Position numbers and translations under genes: made by a program | Assembly (NCBI GenBank): GCA_050084985.1 | Contig: JBITNC010000001.1 | Coordinates: forward strand, 15,872,001 to 15,936,000 | DNA: 64,000 bases | From: Nageia nagi | Taxonomy: Eukaryota > Pinophyta | Direction of reading: 5' to 3' | In this document: positions 24,051 to 35,035 of the stretch, piece after piece | Position numbering within the stretch: the stretch's first letter is position 1 | Layout: each line of letters begins with the position of its first letter | Notes under the pieces: generated by a model | What the model was told of the DNA's origin: nothing | Databases searched by the model: none | Seen by the model: the letters and a program-made list of their open reading frames with translations, nothing else

Positions 24051-24677
24051 TGGTTTTGAAATAATGTATAATGTAATAAACAAAGCACTATTCCTCTACA
24101 AATAAAATACTAAAGTATACATATGAAATATACCAGTTATAACAATAATAAACATCTATGTTCATCAGATATGAAGAAATGAACCATTGTCAATACTTTC
24201 ATGCAATTACCATTTGTTCATATGCAAGAACAACAAATTTGATATCTTAATGGTTCATACATCACCAATATCGTAAAACATGCAGAATCAAATTCAAAAC
24301 TTGAAATGCAAGAAATGTGATTTAAGGATAGATAATAGATCCACAGATAGGTGGTATTACAAAATACTATTGTTATTCAAATATATGATATGCATGTATT
24401 CTTCTATCTAGTTAATGATGATCTGCTCATTTTTTAATCATTTGCCTTTGATGTTATTTTATAGCAACGTCTAGATCTTCTCTTTCCTTGGTATCATCAC
24501 ACATTACATAGTTTATGATGCTTTTATAGATATTTGACACCAATTACATTATTTAGTGGTCTTTTTATATCGATTACATTATTTTGGGTGTATTTTGAGC
24601 CCTTTTACAATAAATATCTCTTGATGCTATAAAAATAAATTATTTAATAAATAAGAATTCATTTTTAAGCATCTACA
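24051..24677 (-). repeat. 3' LTR of element D (627 bp)
   Basis: On the minus strand it starts TGTAGATGCTTAAAAATG and matches 27119-27747 over its length. The polypurine tract AAAGAGGGGGAAAA lies just upstream on the minus strand (24678-24691). Confidence 0.92.
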
Positions 24678-24691
24678 TTTTCCCCCTCTTT
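24678..24691 (-). promoter_or_regulatory. Polypurine tract of element D
   Basis: Read on the minus strand, AAAGAGGGGGAAAA directly abuts the TG of the 3' LTR. Confidence 0.8.
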
Positions 24692-25153
24692 TGAGAAGTA
24701 ATGAAATACATGAAGTTACATATCCAAAAAAGAATATTAGAAGAATTTGTTTGAGAACTTTTAACTCTTGTACAACAACATTATCTTCTGATATAGGCCC
24801 TTCACTGCTCCATTTTGGTTTGGTTGCCCCAAGAAAGCTCTATTGTTGATACAACCAAGATAAAATAAGAAGAAATATATCTTTTTGTCCCTTACAAGTA
24901 TTCAATCATGAAAGTAATTGCTCCATTTTTAATATTGAGGAGTCTTACATTTTGTGTTCCATATCTTGATACAGAAGTACCAAATTGATTTCAGACTTTG
25001 ATTTAATTCTATGAATGGTGTTGGTGGTGTGTAGACAATACTAATAATGACTGGATGTGTTGAATCCTGATTTTTTTTTAAATTTGTAATAGAAAATAAA
25101 TTAGATAATACCCCATGAAAAAATTGTGTTAGAAACATCATGCAATAGTTTTG

Positions 25154-25700
25154 TGGATACAGAGTGAGATGCATCATCCATCGGGTATGATCCAATGTTA
25201 ACATTCTCACTAACTATTGTATCACTAGTTTACTTTTAAGTGAGTGAAATCTCACTAGTCATATTGATGGTCATCGATGATCATACAATTTATGTTTATG
25301 ATCCAAAGATATTATGCTTTATGGTTGTAAGCATAACTATATATGGATACATAATAAGGTGCATCATCCATTACGTATGATCCAATATCAACATCCTTAC
25401 TAATGATTGTATTGCAGGTTTTCTTTTAAGTGAGTAAATTATCACTAGTTGTATCAATGGCCATCAGTGATCATACATTTTATATCTATGATTCGAAGAT
25501 ATTATTCTTTTATGGTTGTAAGCATAACTATATATGGATACAAAGTAAGGTGCATCATCCATTGGGTATGAGTCAATATGTCAACATCCTTACTAATAGT
25601 TGTATCATCAATTTTCTTTTGAGTGAACTCTCACTAGCCGTATCATTGGCCATTGATGATCAGGCATTTTACATCCCTAATTCAAAGATATTATATTTGA
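25154..25700 (-). repeat. 191-bp tandem repeat, about 2.8 copies, in the 3' region of element D
   Basis: Units start at 25154, 25345 and 25536 with GGATAC, followed by a GTGCATCATCCAT core and the ATGGTTGTAAGCATAACTAT end. The third unit fades out near 25700. Tandem repeats downstream of pol are a known trait of some plant Ty3/gypsy lineages (Tat/Ogre type). Small open frames here (such as 25430-25756) come from the repeat. Confidence 0.88.
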
Positions 25701-26019
25701 TATTTTTGATTCTATTTTATTTTTATAAATTTATGATGTTGATGATGTGCAAGTAGAAATACGAATTCGATGTTGTATAAAAAGTAAAAATAAAACATGA
25801 GACAAAAATAAAACATATTGTACATGTACCTCATTTTGATGCATCATGATAATTTGAGGTATGGGGTTATGTGCTTTATGCATATAAGCATTTGAGGTGC
25901 ATATAATTAGAGTTTTTTGTCTCTTCTTTACCATCCATGGAAGACAAATTGTATGCACTTGATGTTGTAGCATCTATCACAACAAATGGTCTTAGCTAGT
26001 TTAGGTTCAAACTTCCCTT

Positions 26020-26379
26020 TCATTTCATCATTTGCAACAATTTTATTGATGTTTTATTTGAGTACCAAATGATATTTTTGCTAAATTCTCTCTTTAATTT
26101 TGTAAGGTATGCTTTTTGATGTTCAATAGCATGAATTATTTTTTTATCAAGATCTTCTAGCTGTTGTAACCTTGCTTTTCTAGCATCCTCATCTGGTATG
26201 TCTCCATGAAATGAGATCCTCAAAGATGAAATCTCAAGCTCTAGTGGTACAATAGCCTCATCATCATAAACTAATGAAAATATAGTTTCCCTGGTAGTAT
26301 TCCTTACACTTATACAATCAAGAGCATGTTGCTTAATAATTGGAAGAATGAAATCAACAAAAATACCATAAATTTTCAT
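26020..26379 (-). pseudogene. Integrase C-terminal segment of element D
   Basis: The 119-codon frame contains TRETIFSLVYDDEAIVPLEL. It corresponds to the TGETPFSLVYG.EAV.P.E motif near the end of the gypsy integrase core, followed by PDEDARKARLQQLEDLDKK and an EHQKAYLTKLKREF helix typical of the linker before the GPY/F domain. The catalytic DDE residues are absent. It lies immediately after Gag with no polymerase between them, which marks a large internal deletion near 26380. It is not a functional integrase. Confidence 0.85.
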
Positions 26380-26382
26380 TTC

Positions 26383-26790
26383 ATCTTAATGACTATAAAT
26401 GGATTTCCATACCTTTTTAAATATTGGAATATACTTCTCTAGGATTTCATTACTTCCTTGGCGTAAGGCACATAATTATGTAACCATACTCTATTCTTTG
26501 AAATTATGTTTATACTAATTCATGAATACCTTTACCAGTGATTTGAAGGAGTCTATAGATCCTTTAGGAAAATTATAGAACCATTGAATAACATCACTTT
26601 TCAAATCCTTGGAAAGAATTTTGTCATCAATTTTTCCTCATATACCAATTTCAATAAGCACTCCTCCTAAAATCTGATAAGACATTGTTTTGAGTCTTAT
26701 TCACCACTAAACATCTCGAACTTGGGGGCCTTGAGGTCAGGTGGTGGGGGATAATTATAGATATATACCAAGAAGGGTGTGGTGAAGAAA
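26383..26790 (-). pseudogene. Gag remnant of element D (Retrotrans_gag)
   Basis: Minus-strand frames give LKAPKFEMFSGE near 26730, then LSKDLKSDVIQWFYNFPKGSI, DSFKSLVKVFMN and LRQGSNEILEKYIPIFKKVW. These match the central Retrotrans_gag domain of plant gypsy elements (A..WY..L....I.SF..L...F, R....E.L..F..RW). Several stops and at least one frameshift are present. No zinc knuckle remains. Confidence 0.75.
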
Positions 26791-27118
26791 CCATCATAAT
26801 CTTCATTCTTTCTCTGATATCTTTGATCATTCTCAAGTTTTGAAACTCTTATTAGTAGAGAAGCATTAGAAACTGATTGATTATTACTGGTAGAAGCTTA
26901 TAATTAGGGAGCGAATTGAGCCATGAACTGATTAAATTACGCCATCTACTATTGCATAAGTTGCTAAGACTTGTTGAACATTTTATGCCATTTTTCATGA
27001 TGTCAACACTTTATAAATAGGTAAAGCATAATGTCAGGATAGTTTGATCCGTTATAAAAATATGTGAGATCTCAATCAAGTGGGAAAAGATTGTTTGAAA
27101 CAATGGGTTCATAAAAAA

Positions 27119-27747
27119 TGTAGTCTTGAAATAATACATAATGTAAATAAATAAAGCACTATTCCTCTACAAATAAAATATTGAAGTATACATTTGAAAT
27201 ACACCAATTATATCAATAATAAACATGTACCTTTTCAAATATGAAGAAACGAACCATGATCAATACTTTCATGTAATCACCATTCGTTTGGATGTAAGAA
27301 TAATGGCATTGGCATCTTAATGGTTCATATGCCTTCGACATCATAAAATATGTATAATTAAACACAAAAATTGAAATGTAAGAAATGATATGAAGGATAG
27401 ATAATGTATCCATAGATAGGTAGTATTACAAAATACTGTTGGTGTTTGGATATATGATATGCATATATTCTCCTATCTGATTGATGATGATTTGCTCATT
27501 TTTTAAATCATTTTCCTTTGATATTATTTTATAACAATGTTAAGATATTATATTTCCTTGATATCACCATACATTACATAGTTTATGATGCCTTTATATA
27601 CATTTGACACCACTTACATTATTTAGGTATCTTTTTACATCGATTACATTGCTTTGGATTTATTTTAATCCCTTTTACAATAAACATCTCTTGATGTTAT
27701 AAAAATAAATTATTTCATAAATAAGAATTCATTTTTATACATCTACA
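27119..27747 (-). repeat. 5' LTR of element D (629 bp)
   Basis: It is the partner of 24051-24677 and starts TGTAGATG on the minus strand. The primer site beside its inner end (about 27090-27118) is not recognisable. Confidence 0.92.
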
Positions 27748-27752
27748 ATAAG

Positions 27753-29352
27753 CATGTATAAAATTAATACAAGGAGCATTTCAACCAAGAATTCCTCTAG
27801 ATGATGTCGATAACATATTTCCTTTTCTTAATTGCCAGGAGGTACTGACATCCACATCATCTAACCTTTTCAAGATCGATGAAAATTGGGACTAGTGGCA
27901 ACTATTTGGATATGAAAAATATTTGAAAAAGGTATATGGCATAAATGAGACTAGTATCACTCCTAAGATGAGTGGTATAGAGCTACCTGATTGTTAAAGC
28001 ATAGAACATTGCCCTAATATTCCATAAGGGATTGTAGGTGTTGAAACTTCATAGCCACTTTGTTTTCTTAGTTGAAAATCTATAATCATACATCATTAAA
28101 TATTATAAATTTATTATCAAGTGAGAAATCTAAATATAGAACCACTTACTTGAATAAAATTTTATTTCTAGCTTTAGATATATGAAAGAGCAAGATGATT
28201 TTAAAAATTTTCCACTCTTATAACAAAGGTAAGTAGAGGGTAAAAGAGTCCCCAAGTAAATCATGTTGCTAGTAGAAGAGAGTTGTTATAAATAGGGTAA
28301 AAAATGAGTCAATCAACTCCTAAGAAATCCTTTTCCATTTTTAGAGCTAAAAAATATGTGTGGTAGTGTTTGAGTCACTTCAAAAATGACATCTTGGGTT
28401 AGGAATTCCCAAGTGATCAAGCCTAGATCCTACAAGCATACCTTAATACAAAAGGCTCCATACAAGAAAAAAAATAGGCTCTATGTAAAAGGCCCATACT
28501 AAAAGAAATTTGAATTTCTATGCGAAGCAAGAAGATACCAAATCCCATTTGTTATTGACTTGAGGAACAATTATGAATGTTTGGGAAAGCCAAGTGTACA
28601 TAGAAATTCTTGTTATATATGGCTTAACTATCATAAAAAAGTAAAATGCACACACAAACCTCAAAATACATAACTTTGCTTTATTGAATGAGCATTAGTA
28701 AGAAATATTGATAAAGGTATGTTTAGTTCTTTGAATATTAAGCTCAAACTTTGCAAGAATTTTAAGAAACCCTAAACGCATCTAAATAGGAAGGGGGACC
28801 TCCAAACCTAAGCCCTTTGAGGAACCTAGGTGAGCATGAAGTGAATCTCTTCACTTAAAATGGCATGTGAGCACCCAGGCCCTCAAGTCATTGAGAACAA
28901 ACAAATTATATATACCTATTGTGCAAATGCTTTAGTCTATGTACTCTATGGAAAAATTCAATCATGGTTTAACGATATGGAAGCAATCTTTACATGTTTT
29001 GATGGATAAATTTGACATATAAGATTTTAAAATCTTGAAATTCTAAAAATGCTTTAAAATACAAAGATCCTTAAATCAATTAGATTCAGGGATACCCATA
29101 AGATCTAATGAATGTTCACAATGTATATTTAAGCTATTATGGATTTAAATAACAATTCTAATGGTGGAAATGCAATATATCATTATTTTACCCTAAACAT
29201 CATACTACGTGCACATAATTTGGTGGAGGATACAAGAGGTAGTTATTCCCAAGGTTATCCATAGTTGTATTGCCTTCAAGCCCTACAAAAACCTTGAATA
29301 CATGCAATACATACAATAATACAACAATTCAACCATAGAAATTACATGGAGA
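27753..29352. other. Unassigned sequence between element D and an LTR fragment
   Basis: Neither strand shows a recognisable domain or a long open frame. The sequence has no clear repeat structure. It may be old intergenic DNA or deeply decayed retroelement. Confidence 0.35.
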
Positions 29353-29480
29353 TGTTACCTCATGAATATGAACTCAAGCTTTGATGAACTTGATGAAGAT
29401 TTATGATGAAAATCTTGAATCCTTAAAAAAATTGTATCAAACCCTAGCAATGATCTTGGAGCAACAATGTGAGAGCAAAA
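29353..29480 (-). repeat. Left part of a gypsy-like LTR split by element H
   Basis: With 37614-37880 this forms an LTR-like unit of about 400 bp resembling 1852-2301. The right part shares TAGATACCCACTTTTGC and AGTATTATTTTT...TGTCTA, and the left part shares shorter blocks. Element H and its CAAAA duplication separate the two pieces. The left boundary is approximate. Confidence 0.45.
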
Positions 29481-30341
29481 TGTTGTTCTTCGAGTGACAC
29501 TGAGAGGGGGGGGGTGAATCAGTGTATATAAAAATAATCAATTTAATCTTCTTAAATAAAGATAGATTAAAAGTTAGAGAAAAATGAGCAAGCACACTAG
29601 TACATCACACAACACCAGATGTAACGAGGTTCACCAGATTGGCTACATCCCCGAAATTGACTACTTGGACACCAATCCAAATCCAGCCATTAAAGAAAGC
29701 TTACAGATTCATAGCACCAACTGTGAAGGGTAGCACCAACTACCACTTTGAGAATAACAACACCAACTGCTTGGAGCACCGACTCGAGCTCTCAAATTCA
29801 TAGCACCAACTGTGAAGGGTAGCACCCACTACCACTTTGAGCATAGCAGCACCTACTGCTTGGAGCACCAACTCCAGCTCTCAAATTCACAGCACCAACT
29901 GTGAAGGATAGCACCAACTACCACTTATCAAGCACCCACTTGAGACAACATTAAAAGGGAGAAAGGAATACAGTTCTAGAAGACCCTCAATGGTCTAGCT
30001 CCAATGCTCACTGTTTGATCTCTGCACACAGCTCCAAAGTAACATAGAAACAATCACTATACTATGTGCATATTCATTTGCTCACTTCACACACTCTGGA
30101 TACTTCCCTCTTCCACATCGTTACCTGCTCTCACCCACTTCTCTTCTCACCACATCCATACAATTACCTACGTTTGCACACTTCACTTCACACACATCTC
30201 ATCACACACTATTGCCTTCACTCCAGCACTTCACTCTACCCACTACAGATACTTCACACTACACACAACGGATTCTTCACACTACACACTACACCACACC
30301 ACTTACACTTCTTTTTCTCTCTTTTTGCTGTGCAATCACAA

Positions 30342-30496
30342 CTTCCACTCTCCTCGAGCTGTGCAATCATAACTTCCACTCTCCTCGAGCTGTGCACTCA
30401 TAACTTCCACTCTCCTCGAGCTGTGCACTCATAACTTCCACTCTCCTCGAGCTGTGCACTCATAACTTCCACTCTTCTCAAGCTGTGCACTCACAA
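30342..30496. repeat. Five tandem 31-bp repeats in the element H LTR
   Basis: Period 31, with the core CTCCTCGAGCTGTGCA in most units. The last unit reads TTCTCAAGCTGTGCA. The same number of copies is in the partner LTR near 35896-36050. Confidence 0.9.
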
Positions 30497-30928
30497 CTAC
30501 CACTTCATTCACTTCATTCCTGTAATTCACCGTTACACATCAAGAAACTGTTCCTATCATTACATGTTATCAAAAACAAACTGAAAAGGAATCCTTGTTT
30601 GTAACTGCTTCTGTACCAAAAGGGAGTTCACTATATGAGTCTGCAACTGCTGTAACTGACGAATGCTCCTATTGCTCAAACAGATTTGTTCAGACACGTA
30701 TAGCTCTTCCTCCACTGATTTCAGAGATTTGACAGTATCTAATTATCTCTGATAATCCTGGACTCTTTTCTTCTTCATAATGATATTTCTGATAATCCTG
30801 GACTCTTTTCTTCTTCATAATGGTATTTCTGATAATTCTAGACTCTTTATTGTATACACCATGATGTCATCATCTCCGGACTCCGGAAGTAGAGTAAAAG
30901 GCTTCCCGCATGATGTCATCATCTCCGG

Positions 30929-31096
30929 ACTCTTATCTCTACACTTTTATCTCCGCACTTTTGTCTCCACACTTTTATCTCCGGACTTTTGTCTCCACAC
31001 TTTTATCTCCGGACTTTTGTCTCCACACTTTTATCTCCGAACTTTTATCTCCGGACTTTTGTCTCCAGACTTTTGTCTCCGGACTTTTATCTCCGG
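30929..31096. repeat. Twelve tandem 14-bp repeats in the element H LTR
   Basis: Units follow ACTTTTRTCTCCRS with exact 14-base spacing over 168 bp. They are repeated identically in register in the partner LTR at 36483-36650. Confidence 0.92.
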
Positions 31097-31249
31097 ACTT
31101 TTAAACACCAACTGCTGACGTCATCTTCTCTGAACTCTGGAAGTAGAGTAAAATGCTTCCCGCATGATGTCATCATCTTCGGACTTCGAAAGAGAGTTCC
31201 AATGTATCTACGTGGCCTTCCGGACTTTTCAACACCAACTACTAATGTC

Positions 31250-31660
31250 ATCATCTCTGGACTCCGGTCTTTAGCAAAATGCGACTATCTTATCCTTTGT
31301 GATGTCATCCTTTTAATCCTAAACATTTTACTTCCGGGACATTTACTTTATGGACTCCGTATTGTCAATCTCTCTTTGCCGATCTCATCTCTGCATTCCG
31401 AAATGCTTTATTCGCTGGCTCCGGCTCTTTGATCACTCTTTGCTGACCTCATCATCTCTGGAACCCGGTTCTATTCACAAATGTGAACATCGTTCTCCCC
31501 GTGATGTCATCTCTTGCTTCTAGATTATTTTACTCGCTGGCTCCGGCTCTTTGATCGCTCCTTGCTTACCTCATCACTTTCGGACTCCGATTTTGAGTGA
31601 AGGCCCGAAATCGCTGACGTCATCTCTTCCGGAATGCTTTGTTTACTAACCCCGGCTTTA
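31250..31660. promoter_or_regulatory. U3 module with repeated TGA(C/T)GTCATC-like motifs, shared with element T
   Basis: Units of about 125-135 bp follow the order CTGGCTCCGGCTCTTTGATC, TTGCTGACCTCATCA, GGAACCCGG, AAATGTGAACATCGTTC and GTGATGTCATC. Clear unit starts are at about 31413 and 31539. The ACGT core (TGACGTCATC at 31616) is a bZIP-type site, and many copies have TGATGTCATC instead. The same block occurs in the LTRs of gypsy element T at 56000-56580 and 59310-59880. The orientation relative to each element's transcription is the same, towards the TG end of the LTR (U3). Confidence 0.75.
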
Positions 31661-31691
31661 CCAAAATCACGTGTTGACAACATTACAATCA

Positions 31692-32041
31692 CTCATCACC
31701 TCTGGAACTCGGTCAAACCTCCGAAACTCGATCAACATCTTGTTAACAACAATTACAATCACACTTCACCTCCGGAACTCGGTCAAACCTCTAGAACCCG
31801 ATCAACACCTTGTTAACAACAATTATAATCACACTTCACCTCCGGAACGTGGTCAAACCTCCGGAACCCGATCAACACCTTGTTAACAACAATTACAATC
31901 ACACTTCACCTCCGGAACTTGGTCAAACCTCCGGAACCCGATCAACACCTTGTTAACAACAATTACAATCACACTTCACCTTTGGAACCCGGTCAAACCT
32001 CCAGAACCTGATCAAAACCTTGTTGACAACAATTACAATCA
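31692..32041. repeat. Five tandem 70-bp repeats at the U3 end of the element H LTR
   Basis: Exact 70-base period, with units starting at 31692, 31762, 31832, 31902 and 31972. Each holds CACCTCCGGAACTCGGTCAA-like and GATCAACACCTTGTTAAC blocks. The partner array is at 37246-37595. Confidence 0.92.
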
Positions 32042-32054
32042 CACATACTCAACA

Positions 32055-32067
32055 ATCTCCCCCTTTG
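32055..32067 (-). promoter_or_regulatory. Polypurine tract of element H
   Basis: On the minus strand CAAAGGGGGAGAT abuts the 3' LTR. Two further similar boxes (AAAGGGGGAGAG near 32120 and CAGGGGGAGT near 32160) lie upstream, and a third (CTCAGGGGGAGTG) lies near 32235. Confidence 0.9.
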
Positions 32068-32287
32068 GAATTGTTGGCAACACCAACTGATCAGACACCA
32101 ACATCGGGACTTTTCTCTCCCCCTTTGTCAACAATAACAAAGGGCATTTACAGACTCCCCCTGAGTCCATACATGACATTCTCAGGAAACACAGGATATA
32201 CAGAAATAATATAGGAAAGAAAAATAAGCACTCCCCCTGAGAATGTGACGTCTAGAACTAGCTAATGCTTGGGAAAGACAACAACTC

Positions 32288-32539
32288 CTAGCTTGAATAA
32301 TCAAATACTTCTCCTTGCGCCACTCTTTCTTTTTGATTTTTAAATGCTTTGAACATTTCAAAAGCTTCAGATTTATGTATCAAAAAGTGCACCCAAGTCA
32401 TTCTTGAATAATCATTTATGAACAGAATAAAATACTTATCTCCATTGACGCTGTGTGTTCTCATTGGTCCGCATAGGTCGGTGTGTATGATTTCCAATGG
32501 TCTGCTTGTGTGATTTTTTTTTTTTTTTTTTTGTGTCAT
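32288..32539 (-). pseudogene. Truncated integrase core of element H
   Basis: The 83-codon frame contains SRPLEIIHTDLCGPMRTHSV with the first catalytic Asp of the rve domain. GDKYFILFINDYSRMTWVHF follows (the usual IDDYSR has become INDYSR), then KSEAFEMFKAFKN. It ends shortly after, so the second Asp, the Glu and all of reverse transcriptase are gone. Upstream, the HHCC zinc-binding part has been replaced by a run of 19 T (A on the coding strand) at 32514-32532, which also shifts the frame relative to gag. Not functional. Confidence 0.88.
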
Positions 32540-32551
32540 GAATCACAAATA

Positions 32552-34972
32552 TCATTTACTGGTTTGCTGATACTGGGCATATCTCTTACTGCTCTTATGC
32601 CATAGCCAATCATCACTCTCCTTGCCTAGAAGACATGATTCCACTGAAATATTTGATAAGGTGTATAAATTACCACAAGTTCTTATACCAACTGCTACCA
32701 GTCTACCACTATTTGCCCTTCGGATCTCACAGCCATGCTTTTTGAAAATTACATCATGTCCTTTGTCACATATTTGACTGATGCTTAACAAATTATGCTT
32801 CAGTCCCACAACAAATAATACCTCTTCAGATCTGATGTTGTTGTCATTTATTTTGACTGTCCCTTTACCGATAATCTGTGCGCCATCATTGTTTCCAAAT
32901 CTAACTGACCCACCTTCATATTTCTGTAGTCTTTGAAATTTCTTCTTGTCACCTGTCATGTGACTTGAGCATCCGCTGTCTAATATCCATGGTGATGGTT
33001 TGTTTTGAGCTTTTAATTCTGTTTGAGCAATTAAGGACTCTTTATCCTCTCTGGGTTTCTCCTTTTCTTTCCAGACTTGTTTTACTTTTGTTTCAGCTTT
33101 TTGTTTCTTATTATACTTTTCTCCTTCCTGTGGATGACTGCTCTGAAATTGTTTATTCTGTCTTATGGAAGGAAATTGTCTCGATGGAAAGAACCTCATG
33201 CCATGATTATTTCTGTAGAATCGGGCAATGTGTCCATATTCATGACAGTTGTAACACTCAACAGGATACTCCATTAGTGGGCCGAATGCATTCCTAGTAA
33301 CAAAGGTTCTTGGAGTGATATTATACTTACATTCAGAAATTTTGTGTCCATATGCATTGCATTTGAAACAGTATCCATTGAAGGGATGGATATATCTATT
33401 ATGTTGCTGAGTACTTTTTGGTCCTGCATAGGGTCTTCTTTTGGAATGCATTTGAGTGAAGCCATCATCCTCCAGTTCAGAGCCACCTCCCTTCTTCTTG
33501 GTTTCTTTTATGTTTTCCCTTTTTGTGTCATGGGAAGATTGTCCTTGTTCATATCCTAGACCAGATTTATCAGAAAACATTCTTTGACTGTTGATGATTT
33601 CGCTGAGTTTAGTCGACCTTCCTTCTAGATATTCAAAGAAGCTGATTTTCTTGGTGACTTCCTCTAGTTGCATACGTAGCCCAGTTATTTCTTCTTCGAG
33701 CTTACTGCAATTTTTAACTTTCACAAGAAGCTGTTCCTCCAAACTCTCATTTATTCTCTTAGATTCTTCCACTTCTATTTTTAAGTTTTCTATAGTATTA
33801 CTTGCATCATCAAGCCTTTTTGAGAGTCTCTCGTTTTTCTTTATTTCTTTCTCCAGTTCATTCAATGCTGTTATTAGTTCTTCTTCAGGATCATACTCAA
33901 TCTCACAGTCATTTTCTTCATCTGTCTCTTCCCTTTTATGTTTTTGGTCATTTTGATTATCTTTATTCAGTTTCTCTTCAAATGCCATGAACGATGCTCC
34001 ATTGTATTCTTTTTCTGATTCACTACTGGAATCATCATCAGTGGAGCCTTCATTTCTAGATGTGAATCTCTGTCTATTTGACCTTCTATTTCGAGCATGA
34101 GATTTCATTTTGTGGTTTTTCTCAAAATATGATTCTTGATCATCTTTATCAATTTTTCTATATGGACATTTTGAAATGAAATGACCAATACCACCATAGT
34201 TAAAACATTTAATCGGTAGCTTGCCTTTATATTTACCTTTTCCCCTTTTTAGTTTTCTCACAAAATTTGCTTCTGCTTCATCAGATTGTTCCTCATCGTC
34301 CGAATCTATTTTGGCTTTGGTACTGTTATTCGCTTTAAACGCTGCTTCCTTTTCTGAATGTTTTGCTTTTCCGATCCTCATTTCATAAGTAGTCAACGAT
34401 CCATGCATTTCATCCATGCTGAAAGTTTTCAAATTTTTTGCTTCTTCAATAGCAGATACCTTTGAATCAAAGCGAGATGTGAGAGAATGCAGTACCTTTT
34501 TCACGATGACATGATCTTCAATTTCTTCCCCAAGACCTCTGATTGCATTAGTAATTTCATTTACTCTCAACATGTATGCTTCGATGGTTTCATCTTCATT
34601 CATCTTTAGAACTTCGAATTGAGCTCTATGAGTTTGGAGTTTTGCTTCCTTGACTTTATCATCTCCTTCGTGAATGCTCTTCAACTTATTCCATATTTCA
34701 TTTGCAGATTTGCATGCCATAACTTTCACCAGTTCACTATCCACAAGACCACACATTAGAGCATTTCTTGCTTTTGCATCATATTCAAATGCCTTTCTTT
34801 CTGCTTCATCTGATGGACCTGTAGGGGGAGGAGTGTAACCCTTTTTAACAGCATTCCAAGTGCCAAAACCCAAAGCACTGAGATAAGTCTTCATTCGAAT
34901 TTTCCAGAAAGCATAATTATTTCCATCAAAGAGAGGTGCCTTGTTAGATGAGAAACCTTCTTCGCTTGCCAT
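32552..34972 (-). CDS. Gag-protease polyprotein of element H, open for 806 codons
   Basis: The longest open frame in the window. The start MASEEGFSSNKAPLFDGNNY is 64 bases past the primer site and is the usual start of this Gag type. Residues 1-240 are the copia Gag (FDGNNYAFWKIRMKTYL, EIWNKLKSIHEGD, FEVLKMNEDETIEAYMLRV). A first zinc knuckle near 256 reads CFNYGGIGHFISKC, with the second Cys changed to Tyr. Residues about 365-465 form a Glu/Lys/Leu-rich coiled coil. A good CX2CX4HX4C knuckle is near 533 (CFKCNAYGHKISEC), and a third near 571 ends in Tyr (CYNCHEYGHIARFY). The protease site WILDSGCSSHMTG near 663 has the catalytic D-S-G, and NLLSISQICD and DWLWHK (pre-integrase) follow. The frame ends where integrase is disrupted. 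Protein could be made; particle function is doubtful given the damaged knuckles. Confidence 0.93.
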   Translation of the reverse strand: MASEEGFSSNKAPLFDGNNYAFWKIRMKTYLSALGFGTWNAVKKGYTPPPTGPSDEAERKAFEYDAKARNALMCGLVDSELVKVMACKSANEIWNKLKSIHEGDDKVKEAKLQTHRAQFEVLKMNEDETIEAYMLRVNEITNAIRGLGEEIEDHVIVKKVLHSLTSRFDSKVSAIEEAKNLKTFSMDEMHGSLTTYEMRIGKAKHSEKEAAFKANNSTKAKIDSDDEEQSDEAEANFVRKLKRGKGKYKGKLPIKCFNYGGIGHFISKCPYRKIDKDDQESYFEKNHKMKSHARNRRSNRQRFTSRNEGSTDDDSSSESEKEYNGASFMAFEEKLNKDNQNDQKHKREETDEENDCEIEYDPEEELITALNELEKEIKKNERLSKRLDDASNTIENLKIEVEESKRINESLEEQLLVKVKNCSKLEEEITGLRMQLEEVTKKISFFEYLEGRSTKLSEIINSQRMFSDKSGLGYEQGQSSHDTKRENIKETKKKGGGSELEDDGFTQMHSKRRPYAGPKSTQQHNRYIHPFNGYCFKCNAYGHKISECKYNITPRTFVTRNAFGPLMEYPVECYNCHEYGHIARFYRNNHGMRFFPSRQFPSIRQNKQFQSSHPQEGEKYNKKQKAETKVKQVWKEKEKPREDKESLIAQTELKAQNKPSPWILDSGCSSHMTGDKKKFQRLQKYEGGSVRFGNNDGAQIIGKGTVKINDNNIRSEEVLFVVGLKHNLLSISQICDKGHDVIFKKHGCEIRRANSGRLVAVGIRTCGNLYTLSNISVESCLLGKESDDWLWHKSSKRYAQYQQTSK

Positions 34973-35019
34973 AGTGTCACTACCGGATCTCCTTAGCTGT
35001 TATAGCCTGAGTAGGAACG

Positions 35020-35033
35020 TGGCTCTGATACCA
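35020..35033 (-). promoter_or_regulatory. Primer-binding site of element H
   Basis: On the minus strand TGGTATCAGAGCCA, a perfect complement to plant initiator methionine tRNA, starts two bases after the 5' LTR. Confidence 0.96.
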
Positions 35034-35035
35034 AT

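Larger units (their letters stand above)
24051..27747 (-). mobile_element. Element D: internally deleted Ty3/gypsy retrotransposon, TSD ATAAG
   Basis: Direct LTRs of 627-629 bp (24051-24677 and 27119-27747) flank only 2.4 kb. The duplication ATAAG is at 24046-24050 and 27748-27752. On the minus strand the internal part holds a decayed Gag (26790-26383) joined directly to the C-terminal part of integrase (26379-26020), so protease, reverse transcriptase, RNase H and the integrase core are missing. Downstream is a 1.3-kb non-coding tail with 191-bp tandem repeats, and a polypurine tract next to the 3' LTR. It could only move with proteins from a related full-length element. Confidence 0.93.
29481..32054 (-). 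repeat. 3' LTR of element H (2574 bp)
   Basis: The LTR is unusually long and packed with tandem arrays: GCACCAACT-type units (29705-29945), 31-bp units (30342-30496), 14-bp units (30929-31096), larger units with TGACGTCATC-like motifs (about 31250-31660) and five 70-bp units (31692-32041). The many plus-strand open frames (for example 30064-30434 and 30780-31432) are translations of these arrays and not genes. Confidence 0.95.

Noticed and set aside
30064-31886. Many overlapping plus-strand open frames (60-147 codons) in the LTR of element H, repeated at 35618-37440
   Set aside because: They are translations of the 14-, 31- and 70-bp tandem arrays, lie antisense to the element and have no domain; both LTRs give the same set.
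33591-33990. Plus-strand 121- and 62-codon frames with Ser/Phe-rich, membrane-like sequence
   Set aside because: They are the antisense of the Gag coiled coil of element H (minus strand).
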